64,000 nt of DNA, taken from assembly GCF_002849655.1 (NCBI RefSeq), contig NZ_PDNW01000018.1, forward strand, positions 21,855 through 85,854. The letters are read 5' to 3'. Positions 36,828-46,090 of this stretch are shown piece by piece. Made by a program: the position numbers and the translations under genes. This DNA is from Pollutimonas subterranea (GTDB taxonomy: Bacteria > Pseudomonadota > Gammaproteobacteria > Burkholderiales > Burkholderiaceae_B). Within the stretch, counting starts at the first letter, position 1, and each line of letters opens with the position of its first letter. The notes under the pieces were generated by a model. The model saw only the letters and a list, made by a program, of their open reading frames with translations, made no database searches and was not told the DNA's origin.

Positions 36828-37940
36828 ATGCAGCCTAACGTGACACGCCCGCAATTAGCAGCTGTCACGATGGCCACCGGCTTAATGCTATTGGCTGGCA
36901 TGACGTTTCCGGCGCTGTTTGTGAACATGCGCCTGTCTGCCCGCGACGTAGGAGGAGCGATTATGCCGCCAGGCATGATCATGGGGTGGGACACGCCGGG
37001 TGCTGCCATGCGCAATATGGCGGCCATCGCACCGCTCTTGGTCGCGCATACCGCAGCGCAAGACGCCCAAGGCGATACAGCACTTGAACCTCGTATTGAA
37101 AACGGTGTCAAGGTTTTTGATCTGGAAGCGAGCGTTGTGCGTTGGAACATCCTGCCCGACGTACAGGTGGAAGGCTATGCGTTCAATCGCCAGATTCCGG
37201 GTCCACGGCTGCGCGTCACTGAAGGCGATAGGGTCCGTATCAATGTCACCAATAAACTACCGGAATCGACGACAGTACATTGGCATGGCTTGATCCTACC
37301 CAATGAAATGGATGGACCGGCTAACATTACCCAAAAGCCAATTGCTCCTGGCGGTAAATACGTTTATGAGTTCACGACCGAACAATCCGGTACTTATTTT
37401 TATCATACACATGACCATGTCGATCGGCAGCAAGCCTTCGGCCTATATGGCGCACTCATTATCGACCCAAAGAACCGCGATGAAGAACCCCGGGCCGACC
37501 ATGAGTATATATTGCAGTTACAGGAGTGGCTCAAGCGCGAAGGGTTGACCTACCCTGCCATGCTGATGGAAGGAGCCTTGCCCAATTACTTCACTATCAA
37601 TGGCAAAGCATACCCGGCCACGGACATGGTGAAGATGAAAGTGGGCGAGACGATCAAATTGCGCTTCATTGGCAGTAATAACAATTTTGTACACCCTATG
37701 CATGTTCACGGTGGGCCTTTTACCGTGGTTGCCCGCGATGGAAATGTGTTGTCCACCGCGGCGCGCTTCGAAGCCGATACAGTCAACGTCGGTCCAGGGC
37801 AACGCTATGACGTTATATGGACGGCGCTCCGCCCGGGCAAATGGATTGTGCATTGTCACATTCCGCACCATACGACCAACAACAATGTAGAACAAGAAGG
37901 CGCCGGGGGCCTGACCATGGTTCTGGACGTCCAAGCTTAG
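36828..37940 (+). CDS. two-domain multicopper oxidase
   Basis: 370 aa from ATG 36828. The N-terminus has a hydrophobic helix ([22 protein letters not shown]) and a Met/Pro segment ([16 protein letters not shown]). Two cupredoxin domains follow, with [13 protein letters not shown] and FYHTHDH in the first and HPMHVHGG and [12 protein letters not shown] in the second. Smaller than CopA and without its Met-rich insert; closer to two-domain laccase-type oxidases. It may oxidise Cu(I) or another substrate in the periplasm. The start may be wrong, because the gene abuts the truncation point of the ATPase pseudogene and could itself have lost a few 5' codons. Confidence 0.85.
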   Translation: MQPNVTRPQLAAVTMATGLMLLAGMTFPALFVNMRLSARDVGGAIMPPGMIMGWDTPGAAMRNMAAIAPLLVAHTAAQDAQGDTALEPRIENGVKVFDLEASVVRWNILPDVQVEGYAFNRQIPGPRLRVTEGDRVRINVTNKLPESTTVHWHGLILPNEMDGPANITQKPIAPGGKYVYEFTTEQSGTYFYHTHDHVDRQQAFGLYGALIIDPKNRDEEPRADHEYILQLQEWLKREGLTYPAMLMEGALPNYFTINGKAYPATDMVKMKVGETIKLRFIGSNNNFVHPMHVHGGPFTVVARDGNVLSTAARFEADTVNVGPGQRYDVIWTALRPGKWIVHCHIPHHTTNNNVEQEGAGGLTMVLDVQA

Positions 37941-38236
37941 CCCATTCTGCTTGAACCGCAGCGCCTGATAGGATAATAGCGGCTACGATTAAGCGACCAT
38001 CTCCATGGCGAAGGCCGTTGGCATCAACCATGATGCGGACTCACCACCAGGGCGCTGTAGACATGACCGCGCTAGAGCTGGAAAAAGGGTCAAGATCCTG
38101 AGATGAAACAACCGGCCAAAGAAATGATCGCCGCCCAGAAAAAAGAGAAATCGTAAATTCGATGAATGACTCGCGGCGTATCCAAAGCCTTCGAAATAAC
38201 CTTTTTGGCAGGTCCGTTGATCGAACTCAAGTCTCG

Positions 38237-38596
38237 TTATTGAGGCGAGGACGGCGCTTCAAGCTTGTCGGCATACTTGATCATGATGTCGCCCATGGCA
38301 CGCATCATCTCGCCATGCATCTGCATCATCACTTTGCTATTGGCTCCGCTAGCAGCGCCCATCATAGGACAGCTGCCCATCATCCTCATCATGTCGCCGC
38401 CCATCATGCCGTGATCTTTCATCTTGCCTGGCTTCATATCGCCCATCTTGGCCGCGTCACCATTCTGCATCATGCCTGATTCAGCTTTCATGCCTGCGGT
38501 AGTGCCATCACTGCTGGAAGTCGCTGCTACTCCCGCACCGCTTACGCCCAACAAGAGCGTCGTAATGGGCGCAATAAATAGTGCTTTCATATTCAT
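38237..38596 (-). CDS. small exported Met-rich protein
   Basis: 119 aa; start with GGAGATACAA upstream. Signal peptide to about residue 25 (GVAAT). The mature part is rich in Met with many KM/MM/GMM units (MKDHGMMGGDMMRMMGSCPMMG) and ends in a helical MMRAMGDIMIKYADKLE. Not a recognised named family; Met clusters suit Cu(I)/Ag(I) binding in the periplasm. It stands at the head of cluster III but is separated from DUF411 by 160 bp. Confidence 0.78.
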   Translation of the reverse strand: MNMKALFIAPITTLLLGVSGAGVAATSSSDGTTAGMKAESGMMQNGDAAKMGDMKPGKMKDHGMMGGDMMRMMGSCPMMGAASGANSKVMMQMHGEMMRAMGDIMIKYADKLEAPSSPQ

Positions 38597-38756
38597 TTGT
38601 ATCTCCTAAATCCAGAAAATTGACTTTTCACGAACCGGCTTGAACTTGTGGCGCAAGAGAGATGTAGATATAGAGGTGTAGATATCTTCCAGCGTCAGAG
38701 CAGCAAGGCGTACCAATCGTGGCGTACCCGGCTATACCATTGCTTGTCTGTAGATT

Positions 38757-39173
38757 TTAGTCCTTGGAAAACGGTTTACCGTTAAAGTCCACAGTAACCA
38801 GATTGCCGTCCAACTCGCCCATGCCTGGCGCATTCAACGGCATGCCAGGCGCCGACACGCCCTTCACTGATGAGTCAGCCAGCAATTTGTTGACAGCATT
38901 GGCCGGTACGTGCCCCTCGATGATTTGGCCAGTGGCTTCTACCACGCCCGTATGACACGATCCAAGCTTTGGTGGCACACCGAGTTTTTGCTTCACCGAA
39001 GCCATGTCGGCCGTTTTGATCGCCGTAACATCAAAGCCAGCATCCCGCATATGCTCGACCCACCCGGTGCAGCAACCGCAATTGGGATCCTGATATACGG
39101 TAATGGCCGTGCCGGCAGCCTGTGCAAAGGATGATGCGACGGCCAAGGCAGCCGCTGCTAGCCATAATTTCAT
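38757..39173 (-). CDS. DUF411 periplasmic metal-binding protein (cluster III)
   Basis: 138 aa from ATG 39173; a frame extending to 39380 overlaps the cytochrome gene and is rejected. Signal peptide to AQA (about 19), DPNCGCCTGW, SCHTG, IEGHVP and the C-terminal SAPGMPLNAPGMG segment. About nine in ten residues are the same as in the copy at 1988-2404. Last gene of the shortened cluster III operon, 70 bp after cytochrome c. Role as in copy 1. Confidence 0.9.
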   Translation of the reverse strand: MKLWLAAAALAVASSFAQAAGTAITVYQDPNCGCCTGWVEHMRDAGFDVTAIKTADMASVKQKLGVPPKLGSCHTGVVEATGQIIEGHVPANAVNKLLADSSVKGVSAPGMPLNAPGMGELDGNLVTVDFNGKPFSKD

Positions 39174-39243
39174 GAAACCTGCTCCAGCGTAAATGTAAAT
39201 CTTGAATGATTCATAGTATAGATAAAGACCACGCTCGGGCAGA

Positions 39244-39717
39244 TTAGTTCTGTCGTTGCAATGTGACGTCCTTCTGTGCCTCCAGGACCTTGGGTGGCCA
39301 GTTGCTCTTGATGTAAGCCAGTACCGCAATGATCTCTTGATCGCTGAGGATGTCCCGATACGCGGGCATGTCGCTAACATAGCTTGGCGGCGCAGTCTTC
39401 CCAGGAACCAGGCCGTTTTTCACCATATCGACCAACATCGCATCAGGATGGTGCCAGGTATGGCCGGTTTTGTCGTGCGGCGGTGCGGGCAGCCTGCCAT
39501 TGGGCATGCGGTCACGCCAGTTCGGCTGCCCTTGCAGGGACTCACCATGGCAAGCTGCGCAATTGTTCGCATAGATCGCCCTGCCCTGCATCACAAGAGC
39601 CTGATCCGCAGGGTCGATGAATGCCGAGCCCGATGGCCGCATCGTGCTGTAAAAGATGGCGGCGGCACCGATGGTGACGACGCCGACCACACCAAAGATC
39701 AATGTTCTCTGTGACAT
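39244..39717 (-). CDS. membrane-anchored mono-haem cytochrome c (cluster III)
   Basis: 157 aa, same length as the cluster I copy and highly similar. Anchor at about residues 5-24, CAACH haem site near 53-57, SDMPAYRD distal Met. Lies 16 bp after the cupredoxin gene. Because copA and copB are missing from this operon, the electron partner would have to be the adjacent cupredoxin or an oxidase encoded elsewhere. Confidence 0.92.
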   Translation of the reverse strand: MSQRTLIFGVVGVVTIGAAAIFYSTMRPSGSAFIDPADQALVMQGRAIYANNCAACHGESLQGQPNWRDRMPNGRLPAPPHDKTGHTWHHPDAMLVDMVKNGLVPGKTAPPSYVSDMPAYRDILSDQEIIAVLAYIKSNWPPKVLEAQKDVTLQRQN

Positions 39718-39733
39718 TTCAACGTGGGGGGGG

Positions 39734-40246
39734 TCAGCTGACCTTTACCTTGCCCACCATCCCGGCCTCCATGTGGCCCGGTATCAGACAAGCGAAATCG
39801 ACGGTACCAGCCTGATCAAACTGCCACACCAAGCCGCCAACCTTACCTGGGGCCAATGTAATCATATTTGGTTCGGCATGCTGCATGCCCGGCATTTTTT
39901 GCATTTCAGCCGCATGGGCTTTTAGATCGGCGAGGGATCCGATCACCATTTCATGGGGGATTTTGCCCGTGTTCTTGATAAAGAAACGAATGGTCTCGCC
40001 AGCGCTGACCTGAATGTCACCCGGTGTAAACCGCATGGTGTCGTCCATCGTCAACTCAATCGTGCGGGTAACTTTGGCCGGATCGCCAGGCTTGCCAGTC
40101 GGCGACGGTGCATTCGACATGGTGGACATATCGTGCCCAGGCATGCCATGCCCCGGCGCACCATGCCCTCCGGCATGGTTACCCGCAGCCAATGCGAGCG
40201 TCGGAAGCACGCTCAAAGCCAGAACAGAAAGGGTCTTTTTCATCAT
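39734..40246 (-). CDS. periplasmic cupredoxin-like copper-binding protein (cluster III)
   Basis: 170 aa; ATG 40246 is followed by a second ATG. Very similar to the cluster I copy: signal peptide ending LALAAG, His/Met linker (HGMPGHDMSTM), IPHEMVIG and VDFACLIPGHMEAGM ligands. It is now the first complete gene behind the copA-type promoter because copA and copB are gone. A remnant of copB lies 50 bp upstream. Confidence 0.92.
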   Translation of the reverse strand: MMKKTLSVLALSVLPTLALAAGNHAGGHGAPGHGMPGHDMSTMSNAPSPTGKPGDPAKVTRTIELTMDDTMRFTPGDIQVSAGETIRFFIKNTGKIPHEMVIGSLADLKAHAAEMQKMPGMQHAEPNMITLAPGKVGGLVWQFDQAGTVDFACLIPGHMEAGMVGKVKVS

Positions 40247-40297
40247 GAGTACACTCCTAGAGTTTGTTTAAGTAGGCAGCCATTTCAACCGCCCAAG

Positions 40298-40362
40298 AAA
40301 AGGCAATATCGAAACCGAAAATTCAAGACATCCACGAAACGGGCTTCCTGCTTCATCGCCCG
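40298..40362 (-). pseudogene. remnant of the copB 3' end (cluster III)
   Basis: Aligns with the last about 60 bp of copB1 (3535-3600): the coding strand still reads like KQETRFV....FRF but with substitutions and no intact frame. Upstream of it the sequence resumes with the copA promoter region. Shows that copA and nearly all of copB were deleted. Confidence 0.75.
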
Positions 40363-40443
40363 AGTTAGTCACTTTAATGGCAACAGCATTGATCAATCAA
40401 TTGCACTTTAACGAAGTACAACTGCCGATCTACTGACGTGCAA

Positions 40444-40459
40444 ATTACAATTTTGTAAT
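40444..40459 (-). promoter_or_regulatory. CopR-type box of cluster III (former copA promoter)
   Basis: ATTACAATTTTGTAAT. The flanking sequence (GCACTTTAACGAAGTACA-like, 40408-40425) aligns with the region before copA1, so this is the old copA promoter now driving cupredoxin-cytochrome-DUF411. Confidence 0.75.
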
Positions 40460-40590
40460 ATAGGCACGCCCGTTCTAACCGAGGGCTTATTTGAGTTACT
40501 ACGAGCACCTCCATGGCGTCCGCCATCTCTGCCACAGGCAACTGTTCCATAACATATTTGTGCCATGCGCACGGTTAAGGCCGTCGGAGC

Positions 40591-41742
40591 TCAGTCAGGG
40601 CGTACAATCCACGTGCTTTTCTTGGGCGAAACTTTGCCACGTTGGTACACCTCCTGCGTAGACGAGACGAATGAACCAATCGAAAACTCCTGAACAGCCT
40701 TCTGACGCGCGCGCTGGCCCATGGAAACTAGTTCTGCAGGGCTTTCCAACACCTTCGTTAGAACGGAAGCTATCGCCTGCGGATCTCGCATTGGCACAAT
40801 CCAGCCATCATGTCCATTTTCGACGTTCTCAGGTAAACCGCCCGCATCACTTACGATTACAGGTATACCCATAGCCATCATTTCTCGGCATGCAAACGAA
40901 ATAGTCTCTATCTCAGATGACACAACAAACCCGACGTCCAACGCTGCCAAGCATGAACGGACATCATCCAAAAGCCCGGTAAAAACCACACTGTTGCGCA
41001 GGTTTAGTGCCTCGACTCTGGCGCGCTGAGCATCTGATGGAAGGACGCCGGCAATCAAGATGACGATTTGGCTTCGTAGCACAGCAGGAAGAAGAGAGAC
41101 CGCTTCGACCATATCCAGCCAGTTCTTGTACGCCGCGGTCCCCGCATTGCTACCCACAACTAACCGCCCTGCCAAGTGAGGCGGAATCCAGCAGCGTTTC
41201 GCAGCCAATCGCTCGTCAGGCGACGGGGGAACAAATCTATCCAAGTCAACACCATTACGGATTACGTGCAGACGGCACCCTCTGAAGTACGAATGGACCA
41301 ACCTATTTCGCGTGTGATCGCAGACGCAAATGACATGATCTGTTGCCAGCTTTGCACGAGCTAGTGCTCCGACGCTTCGAGATAGGCGGTCACTATGTTG
41401 GGTATACACGAGCACTGGGCGCCAAGCGCCAGAACCCATCAATGCGAACATACAGGCACGATGGTCTGTCGCGCCGTTAACATGAATAATGTCAAATTGC
41501 TCACGTCGCAAGAATGCTCTAAGGCGCCGATGGCTCAGCAGCGTTCTAAGCAATCCTCCTTTGAATTCGTGCGGCATAGCCCGAACGCCAGGCAGAGCCA
41601 CAGCTGATTCGAAAAGGCGGCTCCCTCTGGGCGCTGCAATGACGATCTCGTGCTCACTGCTCAGTTCCCGCGCAAGCGAGAGAATGTAAGTAGTGTGTCC
41701 TCCGCCGTCTCCTCGATGAAAGTTGGTATAGAGAATCTTCAT
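40591..41742 (-). CDS. GT-B fold glycosyltransferase, family 4-like
   Basis: 383 aa. The N-terminal acceptor domain has GDGGGHTTYILSLA (about 11-24) and IIHVNGATDH; the C-terminal donor domain has VVGSNAGTAAYKNW, VFTGLLDDVRS and the donor-site helix SSEIETISFACREMMAMGIPVIVSDAGGLPE (about 280-310). It is likely cytosolic and transfers a sugar from an activated donor to a glycan or lipid acceptor. No other polysaccharide gene is nearby, so the substrate cannot be told. It is an orphan cargo gene between two metal-resistance blocks. Confidence 0.88.
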   Translation of the reverse strand: MKILYTNFHRGDGGGHTTYILSLARELSSEHEIVIAAPRGSRLFESAVALPGVRAMPHEFKGGLLRTLLSHRRLRAFLRREQFDIIHVNGATDHRACMFALMGSGAWRPVLVYTQHSDRLSRSVGALARAKLATDHVICVCDHTRNRLVHSYFRGCRLHVIRNGVDLDRFVPPSPDERLAAKRCWIPPHLAGRLVVGSNAGTAAYKNWLDMVEAVSLLPAVLRSQIVILIAGVLPSDAQRARVEALNLRNSVVFTGLLDDVRSCLAALDVGFVVSSEIETISFACREMMAMGIPVIVSDAGGLPENVENGHDGWIVPMRDPQAIASVLTKVLESPAELVSMGQRARQKAVQEFSIGSFVSSTQEVYQRGKVSPKKSTWIVRPD

Positions 41743-42864
41743 AATGACAGCGGTGTGGTGAAACGAGATATCTTTTTCATATTCGAAATGGTCGCTATCG
41801 TTTAGAAATGGCTCAGCACATCACGAGATATCTGCTAGAGCTTGAAATGCTTCTGACCCGGGCTTTGGAGTATCCTCCTAGCCTTCCTTTGCAGCCGACT
41901 GACTACTTCGACGCCTTCGCGCATTCACGTAGAACTGCAGACTCGTTGTTTATCAACGCCAAAAACGACCTAAACTTTGACCGAGCTACGGCTCCTTAAG
42001 CGAAGCGTCAATCCTGCGTGCCGAGGGAATCAAAGCTTGTTTTCTCAGCGAATCCACGGCTATGAGGCTTGGCGGCTCTCCGTCTGCAAGACGCGAATGG
42101 TAAGCGTACAGACGTGACAAACGTCGAACTCTAGGATTACATTTTTGCAATGCACATTAGAAGCGCGCCCATCCAGATAGGCAGCTTTGAAGGCTGCAGT
42201 CTTCCCATAGCGCAATAGCGTCCGCTCGCATGAACATGGACCAATTCATAGCATTTGGCCATACAGCATTGCCTCATTGGCCGAATGACACTCAAGACAG
42301 CTAATGAATGCAAGGATTGCGCCAAAGCACAGGGCCACAACGGCAGTTAAACGAACAGAGCCGCAAGGCGAATAAAGCCCATTGCCATGGTGATTTTGTT
42401 GTGTCGTGACACTGGCGAAGCAGCGACGCAATTCGTACGCATTCTTCGTAGGTTCAACGATGAGCAAGCCACTCCGCTCTTTGAACGACATAGCGGAACA
42501 ATCTACATGATCAGGCAAGCCAAAAGGAAGCGGCGCGGACCCATTTCAGTGAGTTATGTAGGCGCGAATTCCAGCGTTATTTTTGCCACCCGCATCTACG
42601 CTTGAAGTTGCTATCAACCGTCAACTCAGCTCTGAACAGCGACGTATTCGAGATGATCACGGCCTCTAACTTCAGCAAATGCTGTTCCCGTACCACCTTA
42701 ATTACCGGAAGATGATCACGAGATTACATCTCCGTCAGGAAGTTCGAAATTCACGGCATGTTAACAAAGCACTGCTGAAATGCCGACAACTTCCATTCGG
42801 GAGTTTGATCAGTCGACTTCTCAAGGGGTCCTGCAACTGATCAAGGCTAATTTCTGGAGTTTTC
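41743..42864. other. 1.1-kb region without a supported gene
   Basis: Contains short reading frames (for example 41808-41999 plus, 42246-42518 minus) with no recognisable domain or good ribosome-binding site. The minus frame ends in a hydrophobic helix followed by LECHSANEAMLYGQML, so a small membrane peptide cannot be excluded. A CopR-type box lies at 42136-42151. The promoter of the porin gene must be in the last 150 bp. Confidence 0.4.
42136..42151. promoter_or_regulatory. orphan CopR-type box
   Basis: ATTACATTTTTGCAAT, one mismatch from the copA1 box, but with no recognised copper gene on either side. Confidence 0.5.
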
Positions 42865-43969
42865 ATGAAAAAGAGTTTGCTGGTAGCCGCCTTGTTAACC
42901 GGTTTTGCAGGTGCGGCACAAGCCAATACATCCGTAACGCTATATGGTCTTTTGGATGGTGGTGTGGGCTATACAAAGTTCAAAAACGACACAGCCAGCG
43001 CATCCAAAACGGGGGGGTTGGGATGGCGCTCACTCGAGCAATCGCTGGGGCTTGCGGGGCAGCGAAGATCTGGGTGATGGCCTGAAGGCCATCTTCACGC
43101 TGGAAAGCGGTTACAGCTTGATGAACGGCACCCAAGCCCAAGGCGGTCGTCTGTATGGCCGCGAAGCGGTGCTTGGTCTGAAATCCGATGCTTGGGGCAC
43201 GATCACGCTGGGCCGCCAGGGCAACATCGCCTATCGCTGGCTGGCTGGTGTCGCCACGCCCTTCGGCAACAACTTCAATCAAGCTCGTACCGCCGGCACG
43301 TTCAGCGTGGCTGAGGTACGTTACGATAACCAGATTCAGTACCTGACTCCCAGCATTTCTGGCTTCCAGGCTGGTATCGGGTATTCGTTCAATGCGGATG
43401 GCGAACAAGAGTTCAAGCAGGGGGACCATAACGAGCCGAATGTCCGCGCCGTGACTGCTGGTCTACGCTATTCGAATGGTCCCGTGGCTGCGGTCCTGAC
43501 CTATGACCAGATAAAGGACGCCAAGACCGGCACCGGCGTCAAGGCCAAATCCTGGAACCTTGCAGGCAGTTATGACTTCGAGGTGGCCGAGGTACATCTG
43601 GGCTTCGGCATCACTGATGACGGCTGGTTCGGCACTCCTTCTCAACTGCGCAATTCTGAACTCGGTTTCGGCAGTATCCGCGCTTACAACGACGGCTTCC
43701 GTGCTAACTCTTACGGCGTAGGCCTAAGCGCTCTTGTCGGCGCGCGCGGTAAGCTGCTCGCCGGTTGGGGCATGGTCGATCCACGCGACAACGGTGCGGC
43801 CTACGCTGGCCGGGACCTCAAATCGCAGCACATTTTTGGTCTAGCCTACACCTATAAGCTCTCCGCGCGCACCAATCTTTATGCACAAGCCGCCTATGGC
43901 AAAAATGTCGCCTTCGTTTCGGGTAACAAGACTCAGTCGATTGGCGTCGGCCTGCGTCACAGCTTCTAA
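42865..43969 (+). pseudogene. Burkholderiales-type outer-membrane porin, out of frame at a G7 tract
   Basis: Codons 1-50 from ATG 42865 encode a signal peptide (LLVAALLTGFAGAAQAN) and the first strand SVTLYGLLDGGVGY. The rest, from NRWGLRGSEDLGDGLKAIF to the C-terminal GVGLRHSF, is in the +1 frame (42944-43969). The two parts meet at seven G residues at 43011-43017; six G would join them into one porin of about 367 residues. Otherwise the barrel is complete, with the final Phe needed for assembly. Either a phase-variable switch, a simple mutation or a sequencing error in a homopolymer. A hairpin follows at 43983-44017. Confidence 0.85.
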
Positions 43970-43982
43970 GTTGGCATGATGT

Positions 43983-44017
43983 CCATCAGGGTGCAGAAAC
44001 TCCATGCACGCTGATGG
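43983..44017 (+). terminator. stem-loop after the porin
   Basis: 13-bp arms CCATCAGGGTGCA (43983-43995) and TGCACGCTGATGG (44005-44017) with one mismatch and a 9-nt loop, but no T-run. The remaining sequence of 43970-44287 holds nothing further I can support except the promoter of the DUF4148 gene. Confidence 0.5.
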
Positions 44018-44287
44018 GCGATTGTGCTTGCCTCGATAGCCGCTATGGTGTGCTGCTTTTCTTTCCGAAACGACGGCATGGCGGAGAAGAAGCCAGGCGT
44101 GATCGACTGTGTGCACTACCGAATCCACTTAGACAAAGGTCATTACGCTTTGAATTGGGTAACAAAAAAGTAATGCGCGTGTTCGCAAACTGACTGGGCT
44201 GATTTCCTACAATTCATTCAAGCGGCTTAACTTTCATCACGCGCCATTGCGCAGCCGCATGAGTTCGTAAATTCTAGGAGTAAACGT

Positions 44288-44614
44288 ATGACTAACTTGA
44301 AAAAGAACCTTCTCGCAGCAGTGCTGCTGGCCACAACGACGATGGCGGTCAGCGCACAGCCGCATACCTCCACTGTGAGTGCAAGCGCGGCGGCGTCCTC
44401 GAACATAGCCGATGTTTTCGGAGAGCCCAAGACGCGTGCGGAGGTACGTGCGGATCTAGCATTGTGGAAAAAAGCCGGGCTCGATAAATTCTGGGCTGGC
44501 GAGAGCACTCCTGATACCTTTAGCCGTGAATACAGGTCTGCCTATGCCGAGTATGTTCGTATGCGCAGTGGCCCCGAATATAACGCAGAGGTCCAGCGGC
44601 AATCGGGACGGTAG
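44288..44614 (+). CDS. DUF4148 exported protein
   Basis: 108 aa with CTAGGAGTAAACGT before the ATG. Signal peptide to about residue 23 (VSAQP), then the DUF4148 pattern EPKTRAEVRADLALWKKAGLDKFW..GESTPDTFSREYRSAYAEYVRMRSGPEY. DUF4148 proteins are common small periplasmic or surface proteins of Burkholderiales with no known function. It lies between the porin and the third two-component system and is followed by a strong terminator. A related DUF4148 gene stands at 48886-49218. Confidence 0.85.
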   Translation: MTNLKKNLLAAVLLATTTMAVSAQPHTSTVSASAAASSNIADVFGEPKTRAEVRADLALWKKAGLDKFWAGESTPDTFSREYRSAYAEYVRMRSGPEYNAEVQRQSGR

Positions 44615-44659
44615 GTCGATTTGACGACGCTCTTCTCCGCGATGGGATAGCGGTAGTCA

Positions 44660-44692
44660 CCGCGCACGGCTACACTTGTGCGCGGTTTTTTT
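44660..44692. terminator. bidirectional-looking terminator between DUF4148 and the kinase gene
   Basis: Perfect stem CCGCGCAC (44660-44667) with GTGCGCGG (44678-44685), followed by seven T. It separates convergent genes. Confidence 0.88.
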
Positions 44693-44755
44693 ATCCAATG
44701 CCCAGCCGGCCACTTCATGTATGGAGCATTTAGGACTCTCAAACCAGAACCGAGA

Positions 44756-46090
44756 CTAATGTATTGGTCTAGCCACGGTAAATCCCATTGTGACCAATCG
44801 TTCAACCGACCGGGTAAACGTTTTGCCGCCGTGCATTCGAGCTATCGCGGCAACGATTGCTAACCCCAGACCAAAATGATCTTGATCACTAGACACCCGT
44901 TCTGCCGGTAACCTGACGAACCGCTCAAAGCACCTTACCAGGTGCTCTTGTGCGACAGGCGTGCCAAGGTTACAAACTGCGATCCGCACTTCTTCGCCTG
45001 CTGATTCCACGACAATCAGCACGTCGCTGAACGCGTCGGCGTGCCGGATCGCATTTGATAGTAGATTCGACACGGCGCGTTGAAAAAGCGTACGGCTAAT
45101 CATTGCTGAGGCGTCGCCCACTAGCAGTAGTTTCACATCAGCTTCTTCGGCCTGAGCCTCGTGATAATCCATAACCTCCCGGATGGTAATCGCAATACTG
45201 TTGGTCGGTTCTGTCTTAATCCTCGTGCCACCATCGGCCCTTGCGAGAAGTAATATGTCGCTTATGACTCTTTCCATTCTATGTAGATCTTCCAGGTTAG
45301 AAACGAGCATTTCTTCAAGCGAGCGCTCATAGCGTTTAGAACTTAATGCCAGCTCGGTTTCACCAATCAGCGTTGCTAACGGCGTCCTTAACTCATGTGC
45401 CAGATTGGCATTAAATTCCTCCATCTGTGCATAGGCACCCTCGATACGTTCGAGTAACGCGTTGAACTGCGCAATCAACGGGAAAATCTCTGCCGCAGGG
45501 TCCTTCGCCTCAAGCCGCTCGCCAAGCCGTTCCGGGGACAACTTTGCCACCTGGCTACTCAATGCATCGATCGGGATCAGCGCCCTGCGAACCAACCACG
45601 CTGCACCTAACGACGCGAGTGCTGCGCCTAAAATTGCGCAAATAAATAGAGCCAAAGCCAAGCGCCTGAGAAAGCGAAGGTCGGAAGTGATGTCCATGCT
45701 CAGCTGCGCCTGGATCGGTCCAGTCGATAGCCCATACTCCGGTAGCATAAACGTATGCTGGCGAAACATGCTTACCTTGGCGTTTGGCGGTCTCTTGCCA
45801 AACGTCTTGGTTACATTGCTGCTCTGCAAAACCAGCGAGAGCTCTGGATGGCCGTGAAAGAAATCCAAGAGCTGATGTTGGAGCGATTCCGCGCTATTTT
45901 TGGATGCACTTTCCGTAGCTAAATGCTGAATTGCCCTCTGCTTTTCCGCCAACAGCTCAGTCTGGCGGGTCGCGAAGTTCGAACTAATAGCAAGATATAC
46001 AGCTGTACAGATCAGTCCTACGCTTACCAAGGTCTGTATCGCGAGCCAGCGTGAAAGTCGGCCCCGAATCGAGTTTGACCAACTCAACAT
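44756..46090 (-). CDS. sensor histidine kinase of a third, heavy-metal-type two-component system
   Basis: 444 aa. Transmembrane helices at about 15-35 and 135-157, HAMP, H-box NLAHELRTPLATLIGE (about 224-239), N-box NLLSNAIRHAD, ATP-binding FGLGLAIVAAIARMHGGK. Related to CusS/IrlS kinases in layout but clearly different from the two CopS proteins, with a short periplasmic domain of about 100 residues. Overlaps the regulator gene by 7 bp. The stimulus is unknown; nearby porins and cusCBA suggest an envelope or metal signal. Confidence 0.93.
   Translation of the reverse strand: MLSWSNSIRGRLSRWLAIQTLVSVGLICTAVYLAISSNFATRQTELLAEKQRAIQHLATESASKNSAESLQHQLLDFFHGHPELSLVLQSSNVTKTFGKRPPNAKVSMFRQHTFMLPEYGLSTGPIQAQLSMDITSDLRFLRRLALALFICAILGAALASLGAAWLVRRALIPIDALSSQVAKLSPERLGERLEAKDPAAEIFPLIAQFNALLERIEGAYAQMEEFNANLAHELRTPLATLIGETELALSSKRYERSLEEMLVSNLEDLHRMERVISDILLLARADGGTRIKTEPTNSIAITIREVMDYHEAQAEEADVKLLLVGDASAMISRTLFQRAVSNLLSNAIRHADAFSDVLIVVESAGEEVRIAVCNLGTPVAQEHLVRCFERFVRLPAERVSSDQDHFGLGLAIVAAIARMHGGKTFTRSVERLVTMGFTVARPIH

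Noticed and set aside
38103..38156. 17-codon frame MKQPAKEMIAAQKKEKS after the oxidase
   Set aside because: Too short and without context; may be the end of a lost gene, but nothing supports translation.
41808..41999. 63-codon plus frame after the glycosyltransferase
   Set aside because: No ribosome-binding site and no recognisable feature.
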